Source: Anastrepha obliqua (Eukaryota; Arthropoda; Insecta; Diptera; Tephritidae). From it: 64,000 bases of DNA. This document shows, one piece after another, positions 11,771-21,032 of this stretch. Positions within the stretch are counted from its first letter, which is position 1. Every line of letters begins with the position of its first letter. The position numbers were made by a program, and so were the translations under genes. The DNA lies in NCBI RefSeq assembly GCF_027943255.1, contig NC_072893.1, positions 84,885,784 to 84,949,783 on the forward strand, given 5' to 3'. The notes below the pieces were generated by a model that saw only the letters and a program-made list of their open reading frames with translations, searched no databases and was not told where the DNA came from.

Positions 11771-12620
11771 TGTGCTATTTAACAATTCCATTAACTTGTT
11801 CCAAAACTTATCCTTTTTCTTCTTGTCCATTGCTAACATTTTTTAAACTACTTCTAGCGAACGCATCGTTTTGCTCCATAAATTCTATTATGTGCTTCAA
11901 TTTTGCAGCGTTATTTATACACTCCTAAATATAAGCAAATAAAACCAAGCCATTTAAAAACACAAACACCGCAAAATTGTTAACTTTTCATTCGTTGCGG
12001 TCGATAGCTGCGGAAAGAAAACAACGAGAGCAGCGGGAATGCTGTCGCCCTATCAATATAAACGGCGAAATATTTTTTTGCGGAAAGCAAAACCGATGTT
12101 TTAATATACGTTTTTCCTCGACATCGAACGTCAGAAAGCCACTTCAGATCATTATTGAAAAATTGAAATAAAATTAAGTTTCAAACTGCAACAAATCAAA
12201 AACGACTAAACCGATTAGAGTACTGTTTTTGCCATAAAACTTTGCATTAAAAAAGCTATTTGTATGTGTGTTCGCTGAGCGTCAACTCCTCTTCCACAGC
12301 GGAAATAAGCTGAAAAAGTGGAAAAGCAAATGTGAAAAATGTATGCCCTCTGAATTCTGTACGTGTAGGTTTTCGTTGTATTACCCACTACTCTTTCAAA
12401 TAATATATATTACTTTGCCTTAAGCGCAAGGCAGCGCCATTAAATAAAGCAAAAACAAAAAAAAAAATGTGGAAAATTTCTAACTCCATTATAAAAATAA
12501 ATCGGTTTTTAAGTAATTGAAATGAATTTAGAATTCCACTCGGACAACTTTTATTGCATTTTGAGCTTTGCAGCTCAATTCAAGATTTTTCACGTTAATA
12601 ATTGCATATGAAAAAAATAC
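11771..12620. other. no gene; dispersed repeat at 12155-12310
   Basis: Non-coding except for the dispersed repeat that pairs with 8425-8640. Short ORFs here lack any recognisable domain. Confidence 0.4.
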
Positions 12621-13822
12621 TAGGTTGTTCAATAAGTTTTGCGGTTCAATAAGAAAAACACAACTTTACGGTTTGAAATGCGCTTTATTATTCAGTATAG
12701 TCTCCCTGGACATCAATACATTTGTAACAACGAGATTTAAATTTATGAACTCCATCCCTGAAATGAGAATCTGGAAGGGCTGCAACAAACGTTTTCACAG
12801 CTGTTATGACCTCATCATTTGACGAAAAGCGCTTTCCACGCATGATTTCTTTAGGCCTGGAAACAGGTGTCGCTAGGGGCCAAATATGGTGAATACGGTG
12901 AATGATCCAACAATTCGAATTTTAATTGATGGGTTTTAGCCATTTTCAACATATTCTTGTGACGCAGTGCATTGTCCTGCTGAAAAATAATTTTTTTCGT
13001 TTGCAAACTTGATCTTTTTCCACCAATTTTTTCTTTCAGTTTTACAAGTTTACAATAATATTCCAAATTTATTGTTTTACCAGTTTGTAAGTAAGCCACA
13101 AACAAAATCGACCAAATTCTTTTCGCATTCCAATACACTGATGTTCTTGGCCTTCGTGGCCGATTTCTGGACACGAACTCGTTTCGAAGCCGAAGAACCA
13201 GGTTCAACCCACTTTTTAGCCTCTTCTTTTGATTTAAGATTATGGTGGTAGACCCAAGTCTCATCGATAGTGATGAATCGACAAAATTCATTTTTTTCTT
13301 TCGGAAACGCTCTAAACGTTGATGAGAAGGTCGCATTCGAAAGTGTTTTTGTTCCATTGTTAGCGGATGCGGCACCCATTGTGCACCCAGATTTCGGAAA
13401 CCCAATAATTCAGTCAAAGTATTGCTCACACTGTCCAATGAGATGCCTAGGGCTTCTACTAAATCTTTTTTCTGTATTTTTTAACGATTTCTGGTGCTTG
13501 GGCGTCCTTTGCTTTTGAACGTCCTTGACGTGGGGCGTCTTCAAGGCTTGTACGACCACGTTTAAATTCAGCAGCCGACATTTCTATTGTACAAATGAAT
13601 GGCGAAAAGTCCTTATAAGCTTTCACCATTCGTTCACAAATTTCTGTTGCTTTTAAATCTTTAAAAATAAAAATTGAATTTTTGCGCGATACTTGATTTT
13701 GTCCATTGCAGAAAATACTGTGGCACGTCGATACTAAACACACTGACATAACAGGAGAAAATTTAGGCTATTAGCAATGCCCTCTCCTATCGAACCGCAA
13801 AACTTATTGAACAGCCTGGTAG
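12621..13822 (-). mobile_element. mariner element, near full length, inactivated
   Basis: A 1.2-kb mariner read right to left. Its ends match as inverted repeats: taggttgttcaataagtttt at 12621 and aaaacttattgaacagcct at 13799-13817. The transposase has an N-terminal part (13749-13459: YKDFSPFICTIEMSAAEFK, RTSLEDAPRQGRSK) and a C-terminal part (13438-12851). The C-terminal part contains FITIDETWVYHHNLKS (first Asp), IIFQQDNALRHK (second Asp) and HSPYSPYLAPSD (third Asp), the D,D34D signature of mariner. Frameshifts near 13450 and within 13080-13380 break the frame. About 345 residues are expected and nearly all are covered. Confidence 0.9.
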
Positions 13823-15302
13823 GTACAATAACATTTACTTTATTTTTAAAAGCTTGTAAATTAGCAATAAATTATCAAAATTATCGTAAGAAAAAGTGCA
13901 ATACAAGCATTACGGTTTTCAGCTGAAATATACTATGTATATATTACCGGTTTTTTAGATTTAACTTCATTACACTTCACTCCTAAAGGGCACTAAAATT
14001 CGACGTAAAGAAATATTTAAACATTTGTTTATAAACTCTCACAGTCGAATTCAACGAACCACACAAATTATTGTATATCCGCGTGTGCTTCTTGCTTTTC
14101 TACTTTTGGCAATTGTCATAAAGAATGCCATTATCTGCCTATAAATTTTTGGGTAAATTTATTATCCAGTATTTAGGCATTCCACCTTAAGTTTTGGTTA
14201 TGCGCCATTTCTTTGTTTGCCTTACATATGACCGTTGGTTTTGTGATAATGCAAATAATTCTTTCTTATGGACATTTATTACAAAATCTGTTGGGAAATA
14301 GACATATTTTTAGATTATCCTTAGGTTTGGTTAGTGATTTGTTGGCTTGTCGTTTATTCACCAAATATTCCTTTAGCATTAAAAGGCAGATTTAATCTAA
14401 GCAGTTGTTGCTTTCAGTTCAAAAATTTATTTGTTTCGTCCTTGAAAGAAAACTTAAATGTCATTTATGCCTTTAATGCTTTGGCAATAGATTTGTGTAA
14501 TAGTTTTTGTGATTAATAGAGATTTTTTTCGAAATTGCTCTAAAATTTAAACTCATTTCGACAATAATTTGGTGTTGTACACATAATTCCTCATAGAGCG
14601 ACAATTTAGTGGTTATGCAGTAGAATATTCACAGTTTGTGTAAAGAAGTGTTAAGAAGTTTCACGCATTTCACTTGACAATCAAACTCAGCGAATACAGT
14701 CGACACAGTGCAACGCTAACCTGATGTGAAAGCCCCTTCAAGGAATACGTTCGAAAGAGTTAAAAATGACTTCATTTTACAGAAAAAGTTTTTTGTTAGC
14801 ATTAAAACAATTTTGAAAAAAAAAATTTCATTGGAAAACTACTATAATTATATTGTAGAAAGTAAGGAGGCATTCCGGAAAACCGTCTTAGATACTTAAA
14901 AACATTATTATTTAAGTAATTTTTGATTAATTTTCGATGTACAAAACGCAGCTGTGTTCGAAATATTGAATTTTTATATTTTTAATTCGCTTCCCCCAGA
15001 CTTTTTCTGACCTAATTTTTAGTTAAAGTCATCAACATACGATTTTTCATTAAGTGTTTGTGAAATAGAAAACAGGGTGGTCAAGTTGAAATCAATTATA
15101 ATTAATAAAAAGTTTGAATTGCTAAGTTTTTTGCTTTAGTCAAATAGTTGTGCAATTATCTTCTTCTTATGAAATTTTACCTTCCACTAGTTGAGCCGAC
15201 AATCCGCCTAAAGATTGCTTCCTTAATTTAAGTATTGGACCTGCTTGGATAGCTAAGAAAACGTACTAGTTTTTAATTTAATAATATCCTACAATCTCAG
15301 GA
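13823..15302. other. no gene seen; intron-like
   Basis: AT-rich. The frames at 14213-14516 are hydrophobic but do not match a receptor transmembrane block. I looked here for the missing TM1-TM2 exon of the receptor and did not find it. Confidence 0.4.
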
Positions 15303-16450
15303 GTAGATGCTAATGCACACTGTCACGTCTGGGGCAGTTCAAACACAAACGAGCCTGGTGAGTCAATCTCTGAATTCGTTATACGTAACAATAGTCAGAT
15401 TGGTAACCTAGGTAAATCAGCTACTAGGAGGGAAGTTCTAGACATAATGTGTGTACAAAAGCAAGGGACACAATTCTTAAAATACTATTGTCCACAGACA
15501 TTCCTGGACCTTTTCAGACCATACGCATTTAGTGTACAGTATTTTAATGCCAACTAAGCTGTGCAAGCCTTTAAACCTTAGACGCACAAATTGGTAAATG
15601 ATTGAAACAATATTTTCCAGCAATCTCTCTGGCTCGACATACCTAATTAACTCTGAACTACAGCTTGACTTAAATGTTAATGAAGCGACTTCGGTATTTC
15701 AATAAACAGCGGAAGCGGGTTGTCATCCGAGGGTAAGGAACGGGAAGCCGAAAAGTTCATGGTTGTCCACTGTTAGAGCAAACCGGAGAAGGGAATGCAG
15801 ATGTAAGTTTAATGAAGCGTGGAAAACTAACTCGTAGGACGTATATAAAGACTGCCAACGCAGATTTCTGTTTGTCACAAAGGCGGCAAAAAAATCGTCT
15901 TGAAGAGACTTATGTCAAAATATAGAAAGCGCTTCCGAGACCAGCGGACTCCCAGAATATACAGGGTTGGCCATATTAAACTGACCCATTGAGTAACCCT
16001 ATAACTTTTTACTGTAATTTGAAATCTAAGGTTTACGTCAACAAGCCAAAGACACTAGGCGCACTTAAGGCCAATATCCGACGGGAAATAGCCGCCATAT
16101 CGGCCGAGACGCTGGCCAAAACTATGGAAAACGCCGAAAAATGGGCACATTACGCTATACGAGCTAAGGGCGACCACTTGCGCGTTATCATATTCAAAAA
16201 GTGATGTAAACGAATCTCCTTGAACTAATTCAAATGTTTTTCACAATGAAACACAAAAAAATGTTTCTTTTTCCATATTTTTTTAATAATCACATGGGTC
16301 AGTTTAATATGGCCAACCCTGTATATCAATAACCCCTACCAACACTCACGATTTAATGAAGAAATATGAAAATTGGACAACTAGCAGTGAAGAAACATTG
16401 GAATTACAAATGTTGACACATTTCAAGGAGAACTCGCAGAACGGATCGTT
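15303..16450 (+). pseudogene. LINE endonuclease-to-RT linker, split by a MITE
   Basis: From 15303 it reads VDANAHCHVWGSSNTNEPG and then REVLDIMCV, the apurinic-like endonuclease block of I/R1-type LINE ORF2 (DANAHH.WGS....RG; LD). It continues through the linker (RCKFNEAWK; LCQNIESASETSG) to 15960. A 360-bp MITE at 15962-16321 interrupts it. The frame resumes after it with KYENWTTSSEETLELQMLTH, the usual 'TSEETLELLL.THFP' linker before RT. Several stops show it is dead. The interruption dates the MITE as younger than the LINE. Confidence 0.8.
15962..16321 (+). mobile_element. 360-bp Tc1/mariner deletion derivative
   Basis: Perfect 27-bp terminal inverted repeats (beginning cagggttggccatattaaac) at 15962-15988 and 16295-16321, flanked on both sides by TA, the target-site duplication of this superfamily. 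The interior keeps only the C-terminal end of a transposase (15989-16204): NKPKTLGALKANIRREIAAI and ETLAKTMENAEK, ending in a stop. The N-terminus and catalytic core are gone, so it can only move with help from a full copy. The intact ends and open C-terminal frame suggest a fairly recent insertion. Confidence 0.9.
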
Positions 16451-16785
16451 TAAAAAAAAATCAAAATTGAAAAAGAGTCATGCAAAAATTATTTATTTAA
16501 AAAATTATCTAACGTAATGAAAATTAGTTCGCACTTCCATTGAATTTAATTTTGAATATGCAGCTAAAATTTCTGGTCAATTGGTGAAGGTTTGCTTGAG
16601 TTATGAACGGGGCTGACTTAAAAAGTGCTGCAGCGAGAAAAACACGTCGGCACGGTGCGCATCGAACTGAGCAGAGCTAAGTACAGGAATTCGACATTTT
16701 GTCTACCTTAATATTTCAAGTATGTCAGTTTGAAGGTGTTAAAGCATCTTTTAAGTAAACAAATATCGATTTAGTTATGTATTCT
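16451..16785. other. no gene seen
   Basis: AT-rich stretch between the LINE fragment and the RTE tail. Nothing assigned. Confidence 0.35.
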
Positions 16786-16819
16786 CTTCTTCTTCTTGAT
16801 TTGTGCGGTAACCGCTTAA
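16786..16819 (-). mobile_element. RTE element 3' tail, detached
   Basis: On the minus strand this reads ttaagcggttaccgcacaaa followed by tcaagaagaagaag. That is the 3' terminus of the RTE family also found at 29285-29660 (gtaagcggttatcgcgccaa, then the aag repeat). The upstream part of this copy appears to lie at 17887-18068 in the opposite orientation. Confidence 0.75.
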
Positions 16820-17452
16820 GAGGTCCCGGTGGTCTAGAAAAATTTGGAAAAAGTTCAGGGTATTTTCAGGATTTTTTTTTTACAGTAAAAAAAAGGAAAA
16901 ATGATATTTAAATTGTTTAAGCTTTTTGTTTAACTTCTTTCTTTCATTTTCATAATTTTAAAAATGGCGCTGAAGTCGGAAAAATTGGACCAGGACGTGT
17001 TCTTCATTTTGGCTCCTCTATTTGCCTAAAACACAAAACACCAAGAAAAATATTAACCAGTAAGACTGTAGCTATATCCTGTACTAGAATATAAAAAAAA
17101 TTTACAGAATTGCTGGGTTTTGAATTTGCCACTCTAAAAATCAGGGTATTTTCAATTTTTTAATAAAAAAATACGAAATAATTGAAATAATAATATGATT
17201 CTAGTACGGGCGATAGCCATTGATGTTGTGAACAACATATTAATATTTCAGACGATTCGGTTGAATAGTTTTTTTTTTTGACAACACCAGGCCGAAAAAG
17301 TCGTTTGAAGATAAATGAGTTTAAAGTTTGAGGTACAGAGTTAATGGGCTGTAGAAGCTATAATATTGGGAATTTTCGCATGAAATTAGATACTTTCGAA
17401 ATATCGAAAAAAAACAAAAAATTTATTTTTTGAAATTTCCATACCGCCCCCT
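16820..17452 (+). mobile_element. TTAA-flanked MITE, copy A
   Basis: A non-coding element flanked by TTAA at 16816-16819 and 17453-17456. The left end is gaggtcccggtggtctagaa. The right end, on the opposite strand, begins agggggcggtatggaaattt, so the ends are imperfect inverted repeats. The body shares long blocks with copy C (62980-63672), such as 'gagtttaaagttt', 'gggctgtagaagctataata' and the inverted repeat atgttgt-ga-acaacat at 17223-17238. TTAA target sites are the hallmark of piggyBac-like transposases. Confidence 0.8.
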
Positions 17453-17456
17453 TTAA

Positions 17457-17886
17457 AGGCTCAAAAAATGTTCTGAAATCCATCCAATAAATTATCGTTC
17501 TTTAACCTTTAAAACTTTAAAAGATCAGTGTGAATATGTATTTTTATTTAGCATCAAATAAAAAATGAACATATTTCATTCCTACATTTTTTTGGCATCC
17601 GAGTGAATTTTAAATACGCTTTTTGAAAACTCTTGTGCCATAGTTCTTTTGAGTAACCCTCAGGTTTTTTTTTTTTTTTGAAAGACCGATAAAAATATTT
17701 TCGAGACTGTCCTGACTTGGAGTGTTAAATGTGAAAGAATTCTAACAAAAAACTCAAAAATGTAAACTTTCATAGAGAACAGAAAAAATAAAACTTTTGT
17801 ATATCCCATGGGCGCTCTAATGCCAGTAGATTCATAACAACATAGTAGTATGTGTTTTGATTTATGCCACTGCATACATATCAGCC
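17457..17886. other. no gene seen
   Basis: AT-rich spacer between the two opposed MITE copies. If the inversion proposed in the findings is correct, this segment was flipped. Confidence 0.4.
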
Positions 17887-18068
17887 CGTGACTTCTTTAA
17901 CCTAATGCTGGAAGAGATTTACTAGAACTTACTATAAAAGCATACAATTGCTGGCGTATGCCGATGATATTGACACCATTGGCTTCACTTGGTGTATCTA
18001 ACTAACGCCGGTTTGCGCGAGAAAAAAACGACTGCTATGCTTTGTTAAAATCAGCCAAATTCGCTTAA
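17887..18068 (+). mobile_element. RTE fragment, internally deleted
   Basis: Reads FFNLMLE, then LLAYADDIDTIG (the RT catalytic box YADD). It then jumps directly to LASLGVSN-like and RERNDW-like sequence of the extreme C-terminus, so most of the RT thumb is deleted. It stops at 'ccaaattcgcttaa', exactly where copy B of the MITE starts. The remaining 3' tail matches 16786-16819 on the other strand. Confidence 0.75.
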
Positions 18069-18491
18069 GGAAACCCGGTGGTCTTCAAATTTCAGAAAAT
18101 CTAATCATATTGAATCATATTATTATTTCAATTATTTCGTATTTTTTGATCAAACAACTGAAAAAAACAGATTTTTAGGGTGCCGAATTCAAAACCGCAC
18201 CATTTTGTAAATTTTTTTTTTATTCAATCATACTGATTAATAATTGTTTTGCTTTTTGGGTTTCAGATAAATAGCAGAGTCAAAATGGACAACACCGTCC
18301 AGGTCCAATTTTTCTGGAGGGTGAACTCCAGTGACATTTTTAAAACTATTGAAATTAAAACAAGATTTTTTTTCATTTTCGTATGTCAAAGAAGTTAAAT
18401 AGAAAGCCTAAAAAATTTAAATATAGTTTTTCATTTTTTTTATTGTAAAAAAATTCTTGAAAATACCCCAATTTTCGAGCTCTTGACCACC
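18069..18491 (-). mobile_element. TTAA-flanked MITE, copy B
   Basis: Flanked by TTAA at 18065-18068 and 18492-18495. On the minus strand it runs parallel to copy A: ggtggtcaagagctcg, then ggggtattttcaagaatttt, aaaaattggacctggac and 'gaaataattgaaataataat'. The other end is ggaaacccggtggtcttcaa. It lacks the central-right portion of copies A and C, including the 'gctgtagaagctataata' block. Confidence 0.8.
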
Positions 18492-18495
18492 TTAA

Positions 18496-18960
18496 ATCAA
18501 TCTAGACAGTCCTGCTTCTAATAGAAAATTTGTTTTTGATGCAGGTCTTCTTTTTAAATGATGGCCTATAGTATATGGAAATGGGCGGAGAGCAAAGAAA
18601 TAAATACATGAGCGCATTTGGTTATAAAAACTTTCTATATTATTTTAGAAATTAAGTTCTACTACCTAAAATATTTATTTCATTTTAAAATGCACTAAGT
18701 TCGTATTAAATTTATGTGTAGAGCATATTTTATAACCCTTTTGAAAATTTTAGGCAAAACTTTCAAATAGTAGACACACATATTAATATAATGTAGTTGG
18801 GTCCACTACAACTGTCCTTATCTTCTTCACTGCTACTTCAAATAAAAAAATATCTCACATTTTTAAATAATAATAACAGCAATAAAGTTACAAAAAATTT
18901 CATCACTTACGCATTTCTTTATGCAATTTCTTTCTCTTTCCATATTCAACTGACGAGCAG
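18496..18960. other. intron 3' end of the receptor gene
   Basis: AT-rich intron DNA. The last 50 bases are pyrimidine-rich (tttctttctctttcc) and end in gagcag, the splice acceptor of the exon at 18961. Confidence 0.65.
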
Positions 18961-19161
18961 CTGCCTCCGTAGCGGTTTCATCGTGGACACTCGTTGCAAT
19001 CTCTTGCGAACGTTATTATGCAATTTGTCATCCGCTACGATCAAGGACATGGCAAACAATTAATCATGCGTACCGCATTATTGGGTTTATTTGGTTTGGC
19101 AGCATCATTTGTATGACCCCGATTGCGATTTTCAGTCAATTAATACCAACAAGTCGGCAAG
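18961..19161 (+). CDS. CCKLR (sulfakinin receptor): sulfakinin/CCK-like receptor, internal exon (TM3-TM4)
   Basis: A 201-bp internal exon of a class A G-protein-coupled receptor. It encodes the end of TM3 (SVAVSSWTLVAISCERYYAI, with the ERY version of the DRY motif), the second intracellular loop (CHPLRSRTWQTINHAYR) and TM4 (IIGFIWFGSIICMTPIA), ending FSQLIPTSRQ. This is diagnostic of cholecystokinin/sulfakinin receptors, which couple peptide binding at the cell surface to G proteins and control feeding and gut activity in insects. The acceptor is cag|CT and the donor is CAAG|gtgggt. Both junctions are phase 1, matching the next exon at 30388. An alternative acceptor, gag|CA at 18957, would add one alanine. 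There is no stop in frame. Assignment between the two Drosophila-type paralogues is not possible here. Confidence 0.93.
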
Positions 19162-19769
19162 GTGGGTGTAAAAAACGCGATAAAATAATTTATCTTATCT
19201 GCAGATATATTTTATTTCATTCAATTTCATGCCAATATATACGTATGCAATCAATGGCGTGTTGCTAATATTTGTTTTACTAGGTCTGCGTGCCATGTTT
19301 TATCCAATGCTATTGGTTATTATGTAAATATGTAAATGTATATTAATAAAGACGTTTTTTGTGCAAAACTTTCGGAAATTCTGTGGTGCACTCCTCTTCC
19401 AGAATTTCTAACTAAGCACTCTTTAACTGAGGCTATTTTACTTTTCTCATGTGCAAATAATCTTTCCCCGTGCACATTAAATCTATTTCAAATCTACCTG
19501 ATTTACAAATAAACATCAGTAGCTTATTGGGTTTTATAGATTGCAGATGCTCATCTTTCAACTCGTCTCTTTCAAAAGCCTTGTACATAATCCGCGTAAA
19601 GGCAAGGCAGACTAGCCAGTGTCTGAACCGTGAAACATTATTTTTCAGCAAATCCCGTAAATTTTATGCTATATTTTATCTCACTTTGTACTATTCAAAA
19701 GGCCAACGGACACGATCAAACCATTTTGAGCAAGAAACCCTGTCGTTTCGAAGAAATTCAATTCTACCT
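19162..19769. other. receptor intron, first part
   Basis: Begins with the splice donor gtgggt at 19162. No other gene seen before the repeat at 19770. The intron continues to 30387. Confidence 0.6.
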
Positions 19770-19833
19770 TATCGAAACGACTCCTATTTATATCCGGCCA
19801 AGGACTGTCACTATAGCAGTATTCCCTGTACAT

Positions 19834-19865
<32 letters not shown>

Positions 19866-19866
19866 T
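19770..19866 (+). repeat. retroelement-like 3' end with ATT microsatellite tail
   Basis: 'cgactcctatttatatccgg', 'ccaaggactgtcact' and 'agcagtattccc' match a block at 33340-33410. Here it ends in about ten ATT units (19835-19866); the other copy ends in caacaacaa. The shared body with variable short-repeat tails is typical of LINE or SINE 3' ends. Confidence 0.6.
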
Positions 19867-19954
19867 GTTAGTGCGCCACGTGGGGCGTAAAATGCCGAAA
19901 TAAATAAATTCTCTTAGGATCGATTCTTGGTTTTAAATATATATTTCCGGTCAA

Positions 19955-20102
19955 CTGTTGTGAATTCGTCGTACAGGCTCCGTCTCCAAGATCCTTTGGG
20001 TTGACGTTTACGGCGTCAGCCTTGTGGATTCAAGTCTGAGGAAGTTCTGCTGATGTCCGTCCCAAATTTTTGCGAAGTATGACCGATTCATCTCCATTTA
20101 TC
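19955..20102 (-). pseudogene. LINE C-terminus, downstream piece of a split copy
   Basis: On the minus strand this continues the LINE piece at 22896-23125 after removal of the intervening element. It reads a degenerate KWRxIGHT and LRKN, then LDLNPQG-like sequence, then a degenerate basic region. The block corresponds to the 'W.GHTLRK...WNPQGKR' tail of a common LINE type. It is frameshifted. The piggyBac-like element at 20107-22891 separates the two pieces at a TTAA. Confidence 0.7.
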
Positions 20103-20119
20103 TTAACACATTCGCATCG

Positions 20120-20141
20120 GTAAACGAGAATTCTCGTTTAC
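20120..20141. repeat. 22-bp perfect palindrome in piggyBac-like left end
   Basis: gtaaacgagaa followed directly by its exact inverse complement. It sits 13 bp inside the left terminus and is a plausible sub-terminal transposase-binding site. That function is inference. Confidence 0.6.
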
Positions 20142-20365
20142 AAAAGAAAAACGTTGTCGCCGGGAAACAAGCATTCTCTTTTTGTGAGAAGTGTGCTTTG
20201 CTGGACTGAACAGAAATACTTTCTCCAAGGATATTTAAATCCCGGTCTCCTCTCTTTTAGGTCGACAAATGTTAACTGTTTACTTCGAATATCTCATTTC
20301 GGGGTTTTTTCCTATTCCGATCCTAAATAAACAAAGCTGTTGGCGATTACACTTTCAAAGGGCCT

Positions 20366-20954
20366 GTGTTGATATTTAAAGATAAAAGAGACATAAAAGT
20401 GATAAATACAATTAATTCTGCTGAAGTAGTACTGACCGGAAAGAATAATAGAAAAACTGAAGAGAATATTGTGAAACCACTATGCATCATAGAATACAAC
20501 AAATTCATGAAAGGTGTTGATCGTGCAGATCAATACCTTTCCTATTATACTATCATACGAAAAACCACCAAATGGACCAAAAAGGCAGCACTACATATAA
20601 TGAATATTGTACTATACAAAGCGATAAATAACACTAAAAAAAATTGTGTATAAAAAATATTTATTAGCAGTTACGAGGGCCCGGTTAACCTAAATAGTTG
20701 ATGAAATGCAGCCCACAACATCACGAGCTATTGGTCCAACTTCAACCCCACCTGGTAGATTGTCTGGTGACATGAAAAAACACATCCTGGAGACAATAAA
20801 GCCAACAAATAATAAAAAATATCCCACAAGAATATGTCTAGTATGTAAATTACATGGGGTAAGGAGCGAAACACGATATGTATGCAAATTCTGTGAAGTA
20901 CCGTTACACAAAGGAAGTTGCTTCACCGCATATCATACTAAAAAAAGATACTAA
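20366..20954 (+). pseudogene. piggyBac-like transposase C-terminus, broken
   Basis: The first frame (20366-20653) reads IIEYNKFMKGVDRADQYLSY and TTKWTKKAALHIMNIVLYKA. This is the conserved region around the last catalytic Asp of piggyBac-family DDD transposases (the Asp in GVDRADQ). The second frame (20706-20954) is the C-terminal cysteine-rich domain: CLVCKLHGVRSETRYVCKFC then PLHKGSCFTAYH, a cross-brace zinc finger used for DNA-end recognition. A stop and frame change at 20653-20705 separate them. The upstream catalytic core is missing, so it is non-functional. Confidence 0.9.
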
Positions 20955-21032
20955 TACTTCTTATGTACAACTTCTGAAAATTTCTATAAAATATATATTA
21001 ATAAAAAAAATATCGCAGTTTTTATACATATA

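Noticed and set aside
14213..14516. Hydrophobic frames as a possible TM1-TM2 exon
   Set aside because: The phrase LVSDLLA looks like TM2, but the surrounding conserved residues (GN..V; N..LA.SD) are absent and there is no convincing splice pair.
18797..19063. 88-codon ORF with M start overlapping the receptor exon
   Set aside because: Out-of-frame shadow. The receptor reading in the next frame has canonical motifs and splice sites.
20366..20954. Domesticated piggyBac (PGBD-like) host gene
   Set aside because: Only the C-terminus is present, with a stop between the two frames, within TTAA-flanked inverted ends.
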